The position numbers were made by a program, and so were the translations under genes. Positions 1-7,812 of a DNA stretch of 35,739 nt are shown here, piece after piece. Origin of the DNA: Pyrinomonadaceae bacterium. GTDB lineage: Bacteria; Acidobacteriota; Blastocatellia; Pyrinomonadales; Pyrinomonadaceae. Position 1 is the first letter of the stretch. The number at the start of each line of letters is the position of its first letter. The stretch spans positions 1 through 35,739 of the forward strand of contig JALHNX010000029.1 of assembly GCA_022843305.1 (NCBI GenBank), in the 5' to 3' direction. The notes under the pieces were generated by a model. That model did not search any database. It worked only from the letters and a program-made list of their open reading frames with translations, and was not told the DNA's origin.

Positions 1-291
1 ATGCCCGCAGGTCGCCGAATTCCAGCCCAAACCGACTTTGTCGCCGACCGCCAAACCTTTCACGCCGTCGCCCGCCGCGACCACTTCGCCGACGACCTCG
101 TGCCCGCCGACAAACGGAAAAACCGTCATTCCCCAATCGTTATTGAGCATCGAGAGATCCGAATGACAAATCCCGCAGTGCGAAACTTTTATTTCAACCT
201 GCTCGCTGCCGAGTTCGCCCGCCTCGAATTCAAACGGCTCGAATTTCCCTTTCGGCTCGTGCGCCGCGTATGCTTTTATTTTTTCACTCAT
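1..291 (-). CDS. Zinc-dependent alcohol dehydrogenase, N-terminal part (cut by window edge)
   Basis: The first 97 codons of a medium-chain zinc alcohol dehydrogenase; the rest lies beyond position 1. The protein starts MSEKIKAYAAHEPKG and shows the catalytic zinc site CGICHSDL (Cys39, with His43 following) and GGHEVVGEV (His64, Glu65). It then has GDKVGLGW followed by CGH at the edge, where the structural-zinc cysteine lobe of the YahK/cinnamyl-alcohol-dehydrogenase group begins. Family members reduce aldehydes to alcohols with NADPH in the cytoplasm. The start ATG is 6 nt from the end of the neighbouring transglutaminase-like gene, so the two are probably co-transcribed. Substrate cannot be read from this fragment. 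Confidence 0.88.
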   Translation of the reverse strand, partial: MSEKIKAYAAHEPKGKFEPFEFEAGELGSEQVEIKVSHCGICHSDLSMLNNDWGMTVFPFVGGHEVVGEVVAAGDGVKGLAVGDKVGLGWNSATCGH

Positions 292-297
292 AAATTT

Positions 298-951
298 TCA
301 CTTTGTAAAATCGTAGATCAAATCTCCGCTCGTATATTTTTCATTCCCGAAAATATGCGGATAATGTTTGCCTAATTCCTCTAAATACAGATCATACGGC
401 AAATCACTGAAAAACCCGTAATCGTGCAGATAGGTCATAAAGACATTGCCCTGCTCGTCGTACTGCTGAAAGATCGAATCCGCTGTGCCGTCGAATTCTA
501 ACGGCGCGACGCCGAGGTATTTGCACAAACCGGCGTTAAACGCCGGCGTCGTCTTGAGCCAACTGCCGCCGAGAAAAACTTCCGCCGCGCCGTGAAACAC
601 GAGATAATTTTTCTTCAAAGCCTTTTCGAGCTTTTCGGTCGCGATATGATTGCGGACGATGTAAAAACTCAGACGGCTCGGCACGCCGACGGCGCGCGCA
701 CTCGCGGCGAGCAAAACGGCTTTTTCGACGCAGTAACCGCGATTTCGCGTCAATAGATCGCTCGCCTTTAAGCCTTCGCGGCGTAAATCCAGCAGATACG
801 GATTATATTGAAACCCGTCGCGCACCGCGTAATAAAGCGCGACCGCTTTTTCCTTTTCGTTTTTCGCGCCGACCGTATTTTTTTCGGCAAAATCGCGCAC
901 GCTTTTTTGCTCAAAATCCAAAAACTCCGTCGGCTGTAAATATTCCTGCAT
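298..951 (-). CDS. Transglutaminase-like (cysteine protease fold) protein
   Basis: A 217-residue protein with a transglutaminase-like core. Residues 71-77 (RGYCVEK) carry the putative nucleophile Cys74 at the start of a helix. Residues 119-126 (FHGAAEVF) carry His120. The third catalytic residue, usually Asp in a W-x-x-x-D-P motif, is replaced: here the segment reads WLKTTPAFN (about 131-139). From memory, a bacterial subgroup of these proteins shares the TPAFN and PLEFDG patterns, so this may be a subgroup trait rather than decay. No signal peptide is visible, so it is probably cytoplasmic. Function is unknown; some relatives are peptidases or amide hydrolases. It lies directly upstream of the alcohol dehydrogenase on the same strand. 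Confidence 0.75.
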   Translation of the reverse strand: MQEYLQPTEFLDFEQKSVRDFAEKNTVGAKNEKEKAVALYYAVRDGFQYNPYLLDLRREGLKASDLLTRNRGYCVEKAVLLAASARAVGVPSRLSFYIVRNHIATEKLEKALKKNYLVFHGAAEVFLGGSWLKTTPAFNAGLCKYLGVAPLEFDGTADSIFQQYDEQGNVFMTYLHDYGFFSDLPYDLYLEELGKHYPHIFGNEKYTSGDLIYDFTK

Positions 952-986
952 AATCTTTCGTTAAACCGGCATTTGGAGAAATTTTC

Positions 987-1063
987 CCTGCGAAACACAC
1001 GAAATAAACGAAAAAGAAAAAATTATTTTGTTTTATTTTCGTACTTTTCGCGTGTCTCGCAGG
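987..1063. repeat. Word-built inverted repeat, gap 952-1073
   Basis: Imperfect palindrome filling most of the gap between two minus-strand genes. The left arm reads CCTGCGAAACACACGAAA and the inverted right arm CCTGCGAGACACGCGAAA, followed by A-rich continuation. The word CGAAACACACGAAA recurs in the repeats at 8721-8814 and 13896-13974. Confidence 0.75.
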
Positions 1064-1073
1064 CAAAATGCTT

Positions 1074-1928
1074 TTAAGAATTTGCAGCCAGTTCGGGAAA
1101 ATCCGCGCCTTCCGTGACTTCCGCCCAATCGTCGAAATCCTTTTTCAAAGCATCGAGCCGCAGCCGCGCATTTTTCAAAGCGGCGCGTCCCAAAAGCAGA
1201 TTGAACGGCGGATTTTCCGATTCGACCGCCCCGACAATCGCTTTTGCCGCCCGCACGGGATCGCCCGGCTGATTTCCGCTGTAACCGCGAATCGCCGCCT
1301 GATTCGCGCCGGCGGTTTCCGCGTAATCGGCAATCGTTGACGGCGCTTCGTTTGCCGAACGTCCCGCCCAATCGGTGCGAAATCCCGACGGCTGAACGAC
1401 GATGACTTTTATTCCGAGCGGCGCGACTTCTTTTTGCAGAGCTTCGGAAAAACCGTTGACCGCAAATTTTGTCGCGTTGTAATAGCCGACACCCGGAAAA
1501 CCGACAAAACCGCCGATCGAAGAAATATTAACGATCGTTCCCGAACGCCGTTCGCGCATTTTCGGCAAAACGGCGCGCGTCATTTCTGCCAAACCCCAAA
1601 AATTCGCTTCAAACATCGAACGAACTTCCTGCTCGTCGGATTCTTCGACCGAACCGAAATAACCGAATCCGGCGTTGTTGACCAGAACATCAATCGCGCC
1701 GAAATGCTCTTCGGCTTTGGCGACGGCGTGTGCGACCTGCGCTTTATCGGTTATGTCCAGATTGATCGCCAGCGCGTTTTCCTTATTTATCGCAACCAAA
1801 TCGTCAACTTTGTCCGCATTTCGCGCCGTGACGACCACGCGATAATCATTTTCAAGCAGATGTTTCGCCAATTCGCGTCCGAATCCGGTCGAACAGCCCG
1901 TAATAAACCAAACTTTTTTCTCACTCAT
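1074..1928 (-). CDS. Classical SDR-family oxidoreductase
   Basis: A 284-residue short-chain dehydrogenase. The Rossmann cofactor motif TGCSTGFG is at 10-17, NNAG at 84-87, the catalytic Ser in NISSIGG near 136, and YYNATK at 149-154 with Tyr150 and Lys154. Length is slightly above the usual 250 because of a C-terminal extension. The TGCSTGFG form is common in SDRs annotated as retinol/17-beta-hydroxysteroid dehydrogenase-like, but the substrate cannot be assigned. The start is backed by GGGGAG about 7 nt upstream. The stop of the upstream SDR lies 12 nt away, so the two form an operon. Confidence 0.88.
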   Translation of the reverse strand: MSEKKVWFITGCSTGFGRELAKHLLENDYRVVVTARNADKVDDLVAINKENALAINLDITDKAQVAHAVAKAEEHFGAIDVLVNNAGFGYFGSVEESDEQEVRSMFEANFWGLAEMTRAVLPKMRERRSGTIVNISSIGGFVGFPGVGYYNATKFAVNGFSEALQKEVAPLGIKVIVVQPSGFRTDWAGRSANEAPSTIADYAETAGANQAAIRGYSGNQPGDPVRAAKAIVGAVESENPPFNLLLGRAALKNARLRLDALKKDFDDWAEVTEGADFPELAANS

Positions 1929-1940
1929 TTTATTCTCCCC

Positions 1941-2849
1941 TTAATCCTTAAAATTTCGATACGAACCGTTTTCAATATCGTCCAAAATCGTCTTGTTGGA
2001 AGTTATTTCCCATTTCAAATCGCGCCGCGCTTTTTCCGCCGAAAGCTGATTGTTGATCGAAAGAAAATCGAACATTTTCCCGAATTGCTCGCGCGCTTTT
2101 TCGGCTGAAATGCTTTTCGCTTTGATATTTAATAAACGCGCAGCGGCTTCGTTCAACGCTTTCATCGAAACGCTTTCCGCCGCAACGTTGTAAAGCCCTT
2201 TCGCCGTGCTTGTTTCGAGTGCCGAAAGATACAAATCCGCCGCGTCTTCGACGTGAACCGCCGAAACTTTGTGTTCGCCCGATTCAACATAATTAGCGGA
2301 ATTTTCCGCCTGTGCCTGTTTAATGATAAACGGCACGAATGAACTTCCCGAACGCCCGTAAACAAACAGCGGCAGACGCAAAACGATGCCGCGAATTCCT
2401 TTTGAAGACAATTGCAAAATATCGCGCTCGGATTCGCCGCGCTCTTTTCGCGGTGAATTTTCCCCGAACGGATAATCTTCGTCCGCTTCGTTCGAGCGCG
2501 TGTCGCCCAAAATCGCCGAACTCGATGTTACGATCAAAGGTTTGTTCGTCTCAGCCAACGCTTCGCCGAAAGTTTTGATAACTTCGCGGTCGAGATTGAC
2601 CGCGTCGTTGTAATCGGAAAAATTATGACTAAACGCCGTATGAATCACGGCATCGGCTTCACGCGCCGCATTTTTCAAAACTTCAAAATCACTCAATTCA
2701 CCGCGAACCGTTTCAATATTTTTCGCATTTAATTTTGCTTCCGAGTCAGAGTTCCGCGCCAAACCGACAATTTTATGTCCTTTTCCTTTTAATTTTTCCG
2801 CGACCACCGAACCGATATAACCGCTTGCACCCGTCAAAAAAATTTTCAT
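1941..2849 (-). CDS. Atypical/extended SDR, NAD-dependent epimerase-like
   Basis: A 302-residue protein of the NAD-dependent epimerase/dehydratase fold. The nucleotide-binding motif GASGYIG is at 7-13 and a conserved TSSSAILGD strand follows near 108-116. The usual YxxxK catalytic pair is not evident: the expected region reads ERGESERDILQL. It therefore resembles atypical SDRs that bind NAD(P) but may not use the standard Tyr-Lys chemistry. A C-terminal substrate-type domain follows LPLFVYGRSG. It is the first gene of a two-SDR operon with the gene at 1074-1928. Confidence 0.8.
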   Translation of the reverse strand: MKIFLTGASGYIGSVVAEKLKGKGHKIVGLARNSDSEAKLNAKNIETVRGELSDFEVLKNAAREADAVIHTAFSHNFSDYNDAVNLDREVIKTFGEALAETNKPLIVTSSSAILGDTRSNEADEDYPFGENSPRKERGESERDILQLSSKGIRGIVLRLPLFVYGRSGSSFVPFIIKQAQAENSANYVESGEHKVSAVHVEDAADLYLSALETSTAKGLYNVAAESVSMKALNEAAARLLNIKAKSISAEKAREQFGKMFDFLSINNQLSAEKARRDLKWEITSNKTILDDIENGSYRNFKD

Positions 2850-2902
2850 AAATTCGATTTTACAATCGTTTCTTTCGGACTTCTAATCGTAAATTTCGAT
2901 AA

Positions 2903-2936
2903 GCAATTCCGCCAAAAACAGCTTTAGCGGAATTGC
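2903..2936 (-). terminator. Perfect 10-bp hairpin after the SDR at 2949-3689
   Basis: GCAATTCCGC pairs exactly with GCGGAATTGC across a 14-nt loop, 13 nt beyond the SDR stop codon. No T-run follows on the minus strand, so it may be a transcript 3'-end stabiliser rather than a full intrinsic terminator. Confidence 0.45.
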
Positions 2937-2948
2937 GTTAAATCATTA

Positions 2949-3689
2949 TTACCACGGCAATTCTTCGCCGAGATGAATAAATTTGCCGGTGTAGCCGTCC
3001 GCCGGAAGCGTCGCCAAATCAACCGAAGTTTTCGCGCCTTCTTCGAGCGGAATTTCGCCGCTCTTGTTCATATCCGTGACAACCGAACCCGGATGCGCCG
3101 CGTTGACCTTGATCGGCGTGTCCTTCAATTCATACGCCAGATGCACCGCGTAACCGTTAAGCGCGGTTTTCGAAATGTCATAAGCGGGAATTTTGAAATT
3201 GTAGATCGGCGAATTCGGATCGCTGTGTAAATTCAGAGAACCCAACCCGCTCGATAAAAAGACAATTCTGCCCGCGTCCGATTTTTTGAGCAAAGGGATG
3301 AATTCCTGCGTGACGGCGATCGTATTGAAAAAGTTCGTGTCAAAGGTTTTGCGAAAAATATCGAGCGATGTGCGGCTTGCCTGAACCGGCGCATCGTTTT
3401 CAAATTCATCAATCGCAATTCCCGCGTTATTAATCAGAATATCCAGTTTTCCAAAATTTTCTTCGATATATTTCGCCGCCGCCGCGTGCGTTTCCGCATT
3501 GTCAACGTCGAGCAAAATAAACTCGGCATCCAAGCCTTCGTTTTTCAAATTCGATTCGGCTTCTTTTCCTTTTTCCTCGTCGCGCGCGCCGACCAAAACC
3601 TTAATTCCCTGTCCGCCGAGTTGTCTCGCCGTTTCAAACCCGATCCCGCGATTCGCGCCCGTAATTAATGCAATTTTCTTTTCACCCAT
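2949..3689 (-). CDS. SDR-family oxidoreductase, carbonyl-reductase-like
   Basis: A 246-residue classical SDR. TGANRGIG at 10-17 binds the cofactor, and NNAG is at 87-90. The catalytic serine lies in FLSSGLG (146-147), and AYDISK gives Tyr170 and Lys174. The ~20-residue insertion before the catalytic Tyr and the overall pattern resemble NADPH carbonyl reductases of the CBR1 type, which reduce quinones and reactive carbonyls. GGAGGG precedes the ATG by about 8 nt. It is 28 nt downstream of the small membrane gene and is probably the last gene of the arsR operon, so ArsR control is likely. Confidence 0.88.
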   Translation of the reverse strand: MGEKKIALITGANRGIGFETARQLGGQGIKVLVGARDEEKGKEAESNLKNEGLDAEFILLDVDNAETHAAAAKYIEENFGKLDILINNAGIAIDEFENDAPVQASRTSLDIFRKTFDTNFFNTIAVTQEFIPLLKKSDAGRIVFLSSGLGSLNLHSDPNSPIYNFKIPAYDISKTALNGYAVHLAYELKDTPIKVNAAHPGSVVTDMNKSGEIPLEEGAKTSVDLATLPADGYTGKFIHLGEELPW

Positions 3690-3717
3690 TTTCTTTTCCC
3701 TCCAATTTTTTTCCGAC

Positions 3718-3918
3718 TCACTTGTCAGTTACCATCACAAACGGCGAAGCGATAAAAGTCAAAAGCCCCAGACTTTCACCGATGCCCGCCGTAAATAATC
3801 CGAAATATAAACCTGCAATCATCATTAAAACCCCGATTATCAATCTGAATTTTTCGACAAATGTCTGCACATTCGTATATCTTTCCATTTCAGCCGTGTA
3901 GTTCATCTTATTTTCCAT
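3718..3918 (-). CDS. Small membrane protein, unknown family
   Basis: A 66-residue protein with a polar N-terminus (about 1-24) and two hydrophobic stretches, about 26-42 (LIIGVLMMIAGLYFGLF) and 49-62 (SLGLLTFIASPFVM). It is reminiscent of the short DUF2892/YgaP-like two-helix membrane proteins, but the match is too weak to assert. The alternative start at Met5 cannot be excluded, since GAGG sits only one base before the first ATG. It lies between arsR and an SDR, and a copy of the putative ArsR operator is just upstream (3942-3970), so it is probably controlled by that repressor. Confidence 0.6.
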   Translation of the reverse strand: MENKMNYTAEMERYTNVQTFVEKFRLIIGVLMMIAGLYFGLFTAGIGESLGLLTFIASPFVMVTDK

Positions 3919-3941
3919 TCCTCGTTTTTAAAAATGCTTTT

Positions 3942-3970
3942 GCATATATACAAGCATCTATATACAATGC
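3942..3970. promoter_or_regulatory. Putative second ArsR-type operator
   Basis: Read on the minus strand it contains TATATAGATGCTTGTATATAT. This matches the site overlapping the arsR promoter at 4288-4312 (TATATAGACGGATGTCAATATAT) apart from a 1-2 nt gap and a few bases. It lies in the 60-nt gap between arsR and the small membrane gene. The site is flanked by TTTGCA and TGCAAA. Confidence 0.5.
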
Positions 3971-3978
3971 AAAAATTT

Positions 3979-4269
3979 TTACTTTCCTTCCAATTTCAGA
4001 CGATTTTTCAATTCGGAAATATAATCGTTGATTGTTTCATAATTTACCGCAAAAAACTTGAATTGCCCTTCGCAGTGCGGCGTGATCAGATCGGCTTCGG
4101 TCAGCTCCTTTAAATGATGCGACACGGTCGCCTGCGCGACCGAAACCGTTTCGCAAATATTTCCCGAGCAAATCTTTCCCGCATTGCTTGCCGCGATGGT
4201 CTGCAAAATACCGAATCTTCGCGGGTCAGCCAATGCTTTTGCTGCTTTTTGAAATCGTCTTTCGTCCAT
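3979..4269 (-). CDS. ArsR-family winged-helix transcriptional repressor
   Basis: A 96-residue DNA-binding regulator. The recognition helix region VSVAQATVSHHLKELTEA (about 42-59) and the preceding ADPRRFGIL are typical of the ArsR/SmtB fold. The start at 4269 (MDERRF) is chosen over an upstream in-frame ATG at 4299. GAGG stands 6 nt before it, and the 4299 ATG would lie inside the operator. Cys34, Cys39 and Cys66 are present but not in a recognised metal site, so the inducer is unknown and may be a reactive electrophile. It is first in a probable operon with the membrane protein and the SDR at 2949-3689. Confidence 0.88.
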   Translation of the reverse strand: MDERRFQKAAKALADPRRFGILQTIAASNAGKICSGNICETVSVAQATVSHHLKELTEADLITPHCEGQFKFFAVNYETINDYISELKNRLKLEGK

Positions 4270-4287
4270 AATAACCTCGACAGTTAG

Positions 4288-4318
4288 ATATATTGACATC
4301 CGTCTATATATTTGTCAA
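4288..4318 (-). promoter_or_regulatory. arsR promoter with overlapping operator
   Basis: On the minus strand, TTGACA (4313-4318) is followed at 17 bp by CAATAT (4290-4295) as a weak -10; TATATC three bases further is an alternative. The spacer and -10 region hold TATATAGACGGATGTC, the half shared with the second site at 3942-3970. The layout fits simple autorepression. Confidence 0.6.
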
Positions 4319-4326
4319 GCCCGAAT

Positions 4327-5112
4327 TCAAATATTTTTTGAATTCAAAACCGCCGCCCGAATTTTTCTTAAACTATGCAGCCAGCGGTCGCGGTTTTCCG
4401 CTTTTTTAACGATGTATTCGGCAACTTCCGGGTGCGGCAGAATCAGAAAAGTTTCTTTCTCCAACGCTTTTATCACGGCATCTGCGCATTCTTCAGCCGA
4501 AATCGCATCAACCGTCAAAAAGCCGTTCGGATTGTTTTCTCCGCCCATAATCAAATCCGTTTTCACGCCCTGCGGACAAAGGCACGAAACGTAAATTCCC
4601 TTTTCGGCAAATTCGATCGCCAGATTTTCCGCCAGCGCAACCGCCGCGTGTTTCGTCGCGGCATACGGCGCGGCAAGCGGATGCGTCAGTAGTCCCGCCG
4701 CCGAAGCCGTAATCAAAAACGCGCCCGCGCCGCGTTCGATCATCGAAGGAAACGCCGCCCGCGCCAGATAAACGTGCGACAGAACATTGATTTCGTAAAT
4801 CTTCTGCCAGACTTCGTTTTCGACTTCCAGAGAACCCTGCGCACCGCCGATTCCGGCATTTGAAGCGATAAAATCAATCCGTCCGCTTTCGTTCAAAATT
4901 TCCGCAATAATCAATTTACAATTCGCTTCGTCCGAAACATCGAGTCTGAAAGCCTTTCCGCTAATAGAAACAGCAACCCGTTCGGCATTTTCAAAATCAA
5001 TGTCGGCAACATAAATTTTCGCCGCGCCGTCCGCGTGAAACCTTTCGCACAAAGCCCTGCCGATGCCGTTCGCGCCGCCGGTTACGAGAATTATCTTGTC
5101 TTTTACATTCAT
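4327..5112 (-). CDS. Classical SDR-family oxidoreductase
   Basis: A 261-residue SDR with TGGANGIG at 11-18, SNAG (variant of NNAG) at 84-87, a catalytic serine in TASAAG near 137, and PYAATK giving Tyr150 and Lys154. An acidic residue at the end of the second strand (VADIDF, Asp37) hints at NAD rather than NADP preference. The C-terminal 40 residues are basic and extend past the usual fold. The substrate is unknown. It stops 57 nt before arsR in the same direction; the arsR promoter lies in that gap, so it is probably a separate unit. Confidence 0.87.
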   Translation of the reverse strand: MNVKDKIILVTGGANGIGRALCERFHADGAAKIYVADIDFENAERVAVSISGKAFRLDVSDEANCKLIIAEILNESGRIDFIASNAGIGGAQGSLEVENEVWQKIYEINVLSHVYLARAAFPSMIERGAGAFLITASAAGLLTHPLAAPYAATKHAAVALAENLAIEFAEKGIYVSCLCPQGVKTDLIMGGENNPNGFLTVDAISAEECADAVIKALEKETFLILPHPEVAEYIVKKAENRDRWLHSLRKIRAAVLNSKNI

Positions 5113-5129
5113 AATTTAGCTTTGTCTCA

Positions 5130-5603
5130 TTAAATTTGGTCTGTGTGAACATACTCAATTTTGGTTTCGCCGAAACGTAAATTTACATTTTGCTTCATTT
5201 TCTTTTTTATATAATTTCCCAAACCAAATAATTTCCGATGGCGGTCATAGACTAATAACCATGTCATTCTTTTTTCAAAAATCACGAAATCAACAAGATT
5301 ATTCTGCTCCAAAAATCTCAATATTTGGCTTTTTTCAAATTTATAGAAGTTTATATTTTCTTTAAGTAGCGGAATAACATAATATTCATTTTCAGGAAGA
5401 AAATTACATATTTCGCTTAAAATATCAGGCTCAATATTGAAGCTTATTGATTGATAATCTTTAAAAGAAAAGCCAAAATGCCCATGTTTCGAGAAAGATT
5501 CTTCAGAAGTTAAAAACAAAAAGTTTAAGTATAAATCTAAATCAAAAAAGGTATTCAGCTTTTTTCTAATTTTTGCGATTTCAATTTCATCTTCAATAAT
5601 CAT
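5130..5603 (-). CDS. Unknown protein, AT-rich gene
   Basis: A 157-residue protein that I do not recognise. It is rich in Phe, Ile, Asn, Lys and Tyr, with no signal peptide or membrane segment. The gene is clearly more AT-rich than all its neighbours and uses many AAA, ATT and TTT codons, which suggests recent horizontal gain. The C-terminal part (MTWLLVYDRHRKLFGLG, about 113-129) looks like a compact alpha/beta domain of the kind found in toxin-immunity proteins, but this is only an impression. It sits 17 nt upstream of the SDR at 4327-5112. Confidence 0.65.
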   Translation of the reverse strand: MIIEDEIEIAKIRKKLNTFFDLDLYLNFLFLTSEESFSKHGHFGFSFKDYQSISFNIEPDILSEICNFLPENEYYVIPLLKENINFYKFEKSQILRFLEQNNLVDFVIFEKRMTWLLVYDRHRKLFGLGNYIKKKMKQNVNLRFGETKIEYVHTDQI

Positions 5604-5653
5604 TTCGATTTCGCTAATAATTTTTTGAAATTATTTGTTTTGTTTAATCGTGG

Positions 5654-6613
5654 TTAATTTCCTACTGTCAAAACAACTTTTCCGGTCGTTTTGCGGTTTT
5701 CAATCGCTTCGTGCGCTTCTTTTGCTTGTTCGAGAGGAAACTCAGTAACCTGAATTTTCAAACGTCCCGCGCTTAAGTTTTCGAGCAATTCTTTGGTAAA
5801 AGCGATTCGATTTTGAACAGATTCGTTCATCAGCCAATAGCCGCGAATCGTGTGATTTTTTGCCATCAAACTTAAGACGGAAACTTTGAAATCTTCGCCG
5901 CTTGCCGCGCCGTAAATCCACATCGTGCCGTGTTTGGCGAGAACTTTGAGGTTTTGCGCGACGATTGCGCCGCCGACCATTTCGATGATCCAATCCGCGC
6001 CTTTACCGTCGGTCGCTTTCAAAACTTCGTCCGTCCAATCCGACTCGCTGTAATTTATCGCAAAATCCGCGCCGAGATCGGCAACCAATTGCAATTTTTG
6101 CTCGCTCGAAGCCGTTCCGATAACTTTTAAGCCTTTATGTTTCGCCAACTGCACGAGCAAAGTTCCGACACCGCCCGCCGCCGCGTGAATCAGAATTGTT
6201 TGTCCCGCTTTTGTTTCATTCAAAAGTCCGAGCGCGGTCAAACCCTGCACGAGCAAAGCGGTCGCTTCGCCAAAACCCAGTTCGTCTGGAATTGGCATCG
6301 TCAAAGCGGCTTTGGCGGTCGCAAATTCGGCATAACCGCCGCTCGAAGTCGTCGCCAGAACGCGCTGTCCGACTTTCAAATTCGTGACGTTTTCGCCCAA
6401 ACTTTCAACCGTTCCCGCCGCTTCGTAGCCGAGCGTAAACGGCAGATCGGGTTTTGTCAGATAATTTCCGGCACGCATCATCGTATCGGCGTAATTAATG
6501 CCCGCCGCCGCAACTTTTATCAAAACTTCATCCGCGCTTGGAGTCGGTTTTTCAATTTCTTCGAGCGACAATTTATCCGCTCCGCCAAGTTCATTTACTC
6601 TGATTGCTTTCAT
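5654..6613 (-). CDS. Zinc-independent quinone oxidoreductase-like MDR enzyme
   Basis: A 319-residue medium-chain dehydrogenase/reductase of the NADPH:quinone reductase type. The N-terminal catalytic domain contains AAGINYADTMMRAG (about 36-49) and GYEAAGTVE, and lacks the zinc cysteines of true alcohol dehydrogenases. The NADPH-binding loop AAAGGVG is near 144-150. Enzymes of this family reduce quinones or alpha,beta-unsaturated carbonyls in the cytoplasm. It is followed downstream by the AT-rich unknown gene. A word-built inverted repeat separates its start from the LLM oxidoreductase upstream. Confidence 0.88.
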   Translation of the reverse strand: MKAIRVNELGGADKLSLEEIEKPTPSADEVLIKVAAAGINYADTMMRAGNYLTKPDLPFTLGYEAAGTVESLGENVTNLKVGQRVLATTSSGGYAEFATAKAALTMPIPDELGFGEATALLVQGLTALGLLNETKAGQTILIHAAAGGVGTLLVQLAKHKGLKVIGTASSEQKLQLVADLGADFAINYSESDWTDEVLKATDGKGADWIIEMVGGAIVAQNLKVLAKHGTMWIYGAASGEDFKVSVLSLMAKNHTIRGYWLMNESVQNRIAFTKELLENLSAGRLKIQVTEFPLEQAKEAHEAIENRKTTGKVVLTVGN

Positions 6614-6630
6614 AATTTTTCTGTTTCTTG

Positions 6631-6733
6631 CCGCGGATTTCGCGGATTTCGCAGATTAAATCTCAGATATAAATCTGATTTCAAGTTATTTCATCTCAAG
6701 AAAAAATCTGCGTTTATCCGCGTCCATCTGCGG
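6631..6733. repeat. Word-built inverted repeat, gap 6614-6713
   Basis: The left arm CCGCGGATTTCGCGGATTT and the inverted right arm CCGCAGATGGACGCGGATAA share the repeated word CGCGGAT and both end in CGCAGATT. The right arm overlaps the last codons and stop of the LLM oxidoreductase gene. Confidence 0.72.
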
Positions 6734-7751
6734 TTAATTTCTTCTGATTTTCATTAAAGAGTTCGGCAATGATTTCATACGAACGGAGACGTTTTTGATG
6801 GTCGTAAATCATCGCGTTGACCATTATTTCATCGGCGTTTGTTTGTTCTAAAAATTCTTCCAATTTTCGCTTGACGGTTTCCTTGCTTCCGACAATCGAA
6901 CCGCCGGTGCGCGAAGCAACCAACGCTTTTTCCTGTGCGTTCCAGATCACGTCCATATTTTCAACCGGCGGCGGAATTTTGCCCGGTTTTTGACGGATTA
7001 AATTCAAAAATGATTGCGTTTGCGAAGTCGCCAAAAATTCGGCTTCTTCGTCGGTTTCCGCCGCGACGATGTTCAAAGCGACCATCGCATAAGGTTTCGG
7101 TAAATCGTCCGAAGGCTGAAATGTTTGACGATAAAGTTTGAGCGCGGGCAAAGTGTATTCGGGCGAAAAATGCGCCGCAAACGCGAACGGCAAACCCAAA
7201 ACTCCCGCCAGATGCGCCGAAAAACCGCTCGAACTCAAGAGCCAGATCGGAACATTCAGCCCCGCACCCGGAACTGCCTGCACTTTTTGATTTTCAACCA
7301 CATCTTTAAAGAAAAACCGTAATTCTTCAAGCTGTTCGGGAAATTCTTCGCCGTCATTCGTGAGCGTTCGGCGCAACGCAAGCGTCGCCGGACGATCAGT
7401 TCCGGGCGCACGTCCCAAACCTAAATCAATTCTTCCCGGAAACAAACTTTCGAGCGTTCCGAATTGCTCGGCAATGACAATCGGCGAGTGATTTGAAAGC
7501 ATAATTCCGCCCGAACCGACGCGGATTTTCGTCGTGCCGCCCGCGACATAACCGATCACGACCGAAGTCGCCGCGCTCGCAATTCCGGGCATATTATGAT
7601 GCTCGGCAAGCCAAAATCTTTTATAACCCAGCTTTTCAGCCGTCTGCGCCAAGCTCAAAGAATGACGCAACGCGTCCGATACGGTTTCGCCTTCAAAAAC
7701 CGGCGATAAATCCAAAACCGAAACCGGAATTTTTGTAATACTACTGCTCAT
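6714..7751 (-). CDS. LLM-class flavin-dependent oxidoreductase (luciferase-like)
   Basis: A 345-residue luciferase-like monooxygenase of the MsnO8/YhbW type. It begins [18 protein letters not shown], with the family features [35 protein letters not shown] and GLGRAPGTD in order. These proteins use FMNH2 or F420 with a TIM-barrel fold; the substrate is unknown. The start at 7751 is preferred over an in-frame ATG 27 nt upstream because AAGGGAAG precedes it. The last eight residues (LTADGRG and neighbours) are encoded by the arm of the inverted repeat, so the native C-terminus may have been altered by that element. Confidence 0.87.
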   Translation of the reverse strand: MSSSITKIPVSVLDLSPVFEGETVSDALRHSLSLAQTAEKLGYKRFWLAEHHNMPGIASAATSVVIGYVAGGTTKIRVGSGGIMLSNHSPIVIAEQFGTLESLFPGRIDLGLGRAPGTDRPATLALRRTLTNDGEEFPEQLEELRFFFKDVVENQKVQAVPGAGLNVPIWLLSSSGFSAHLAGVLGLPFAFAAHFSPEYTLPALKLYRQTFQPSDDLPKPYAMVALNIVAAETDEEAEFLATSQTQSFLNLIRQKPGKIPPPVENMDVIWNAQEKALVASRTGGSIVGSKETVKRKLEEFLEQTNADEIMVNAMIYDHQKRLRSYEIIAELFNENQKKLTADGRG

Positions 7752-7812
7752 AACTTCCCTTTGTTCAAATTCACCCAATCAACATTTTTTTCAGAGCAAA
7801 TCCAAAATCCAA

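Noticed and set aside
986-1066. Insertion sequences or transposase genes behind the repeats
   Set aside because: No transposase, integrase or RAYT-like gene was seen in the window, and the repeats have no obvious target duplication that I could confirm by eye.
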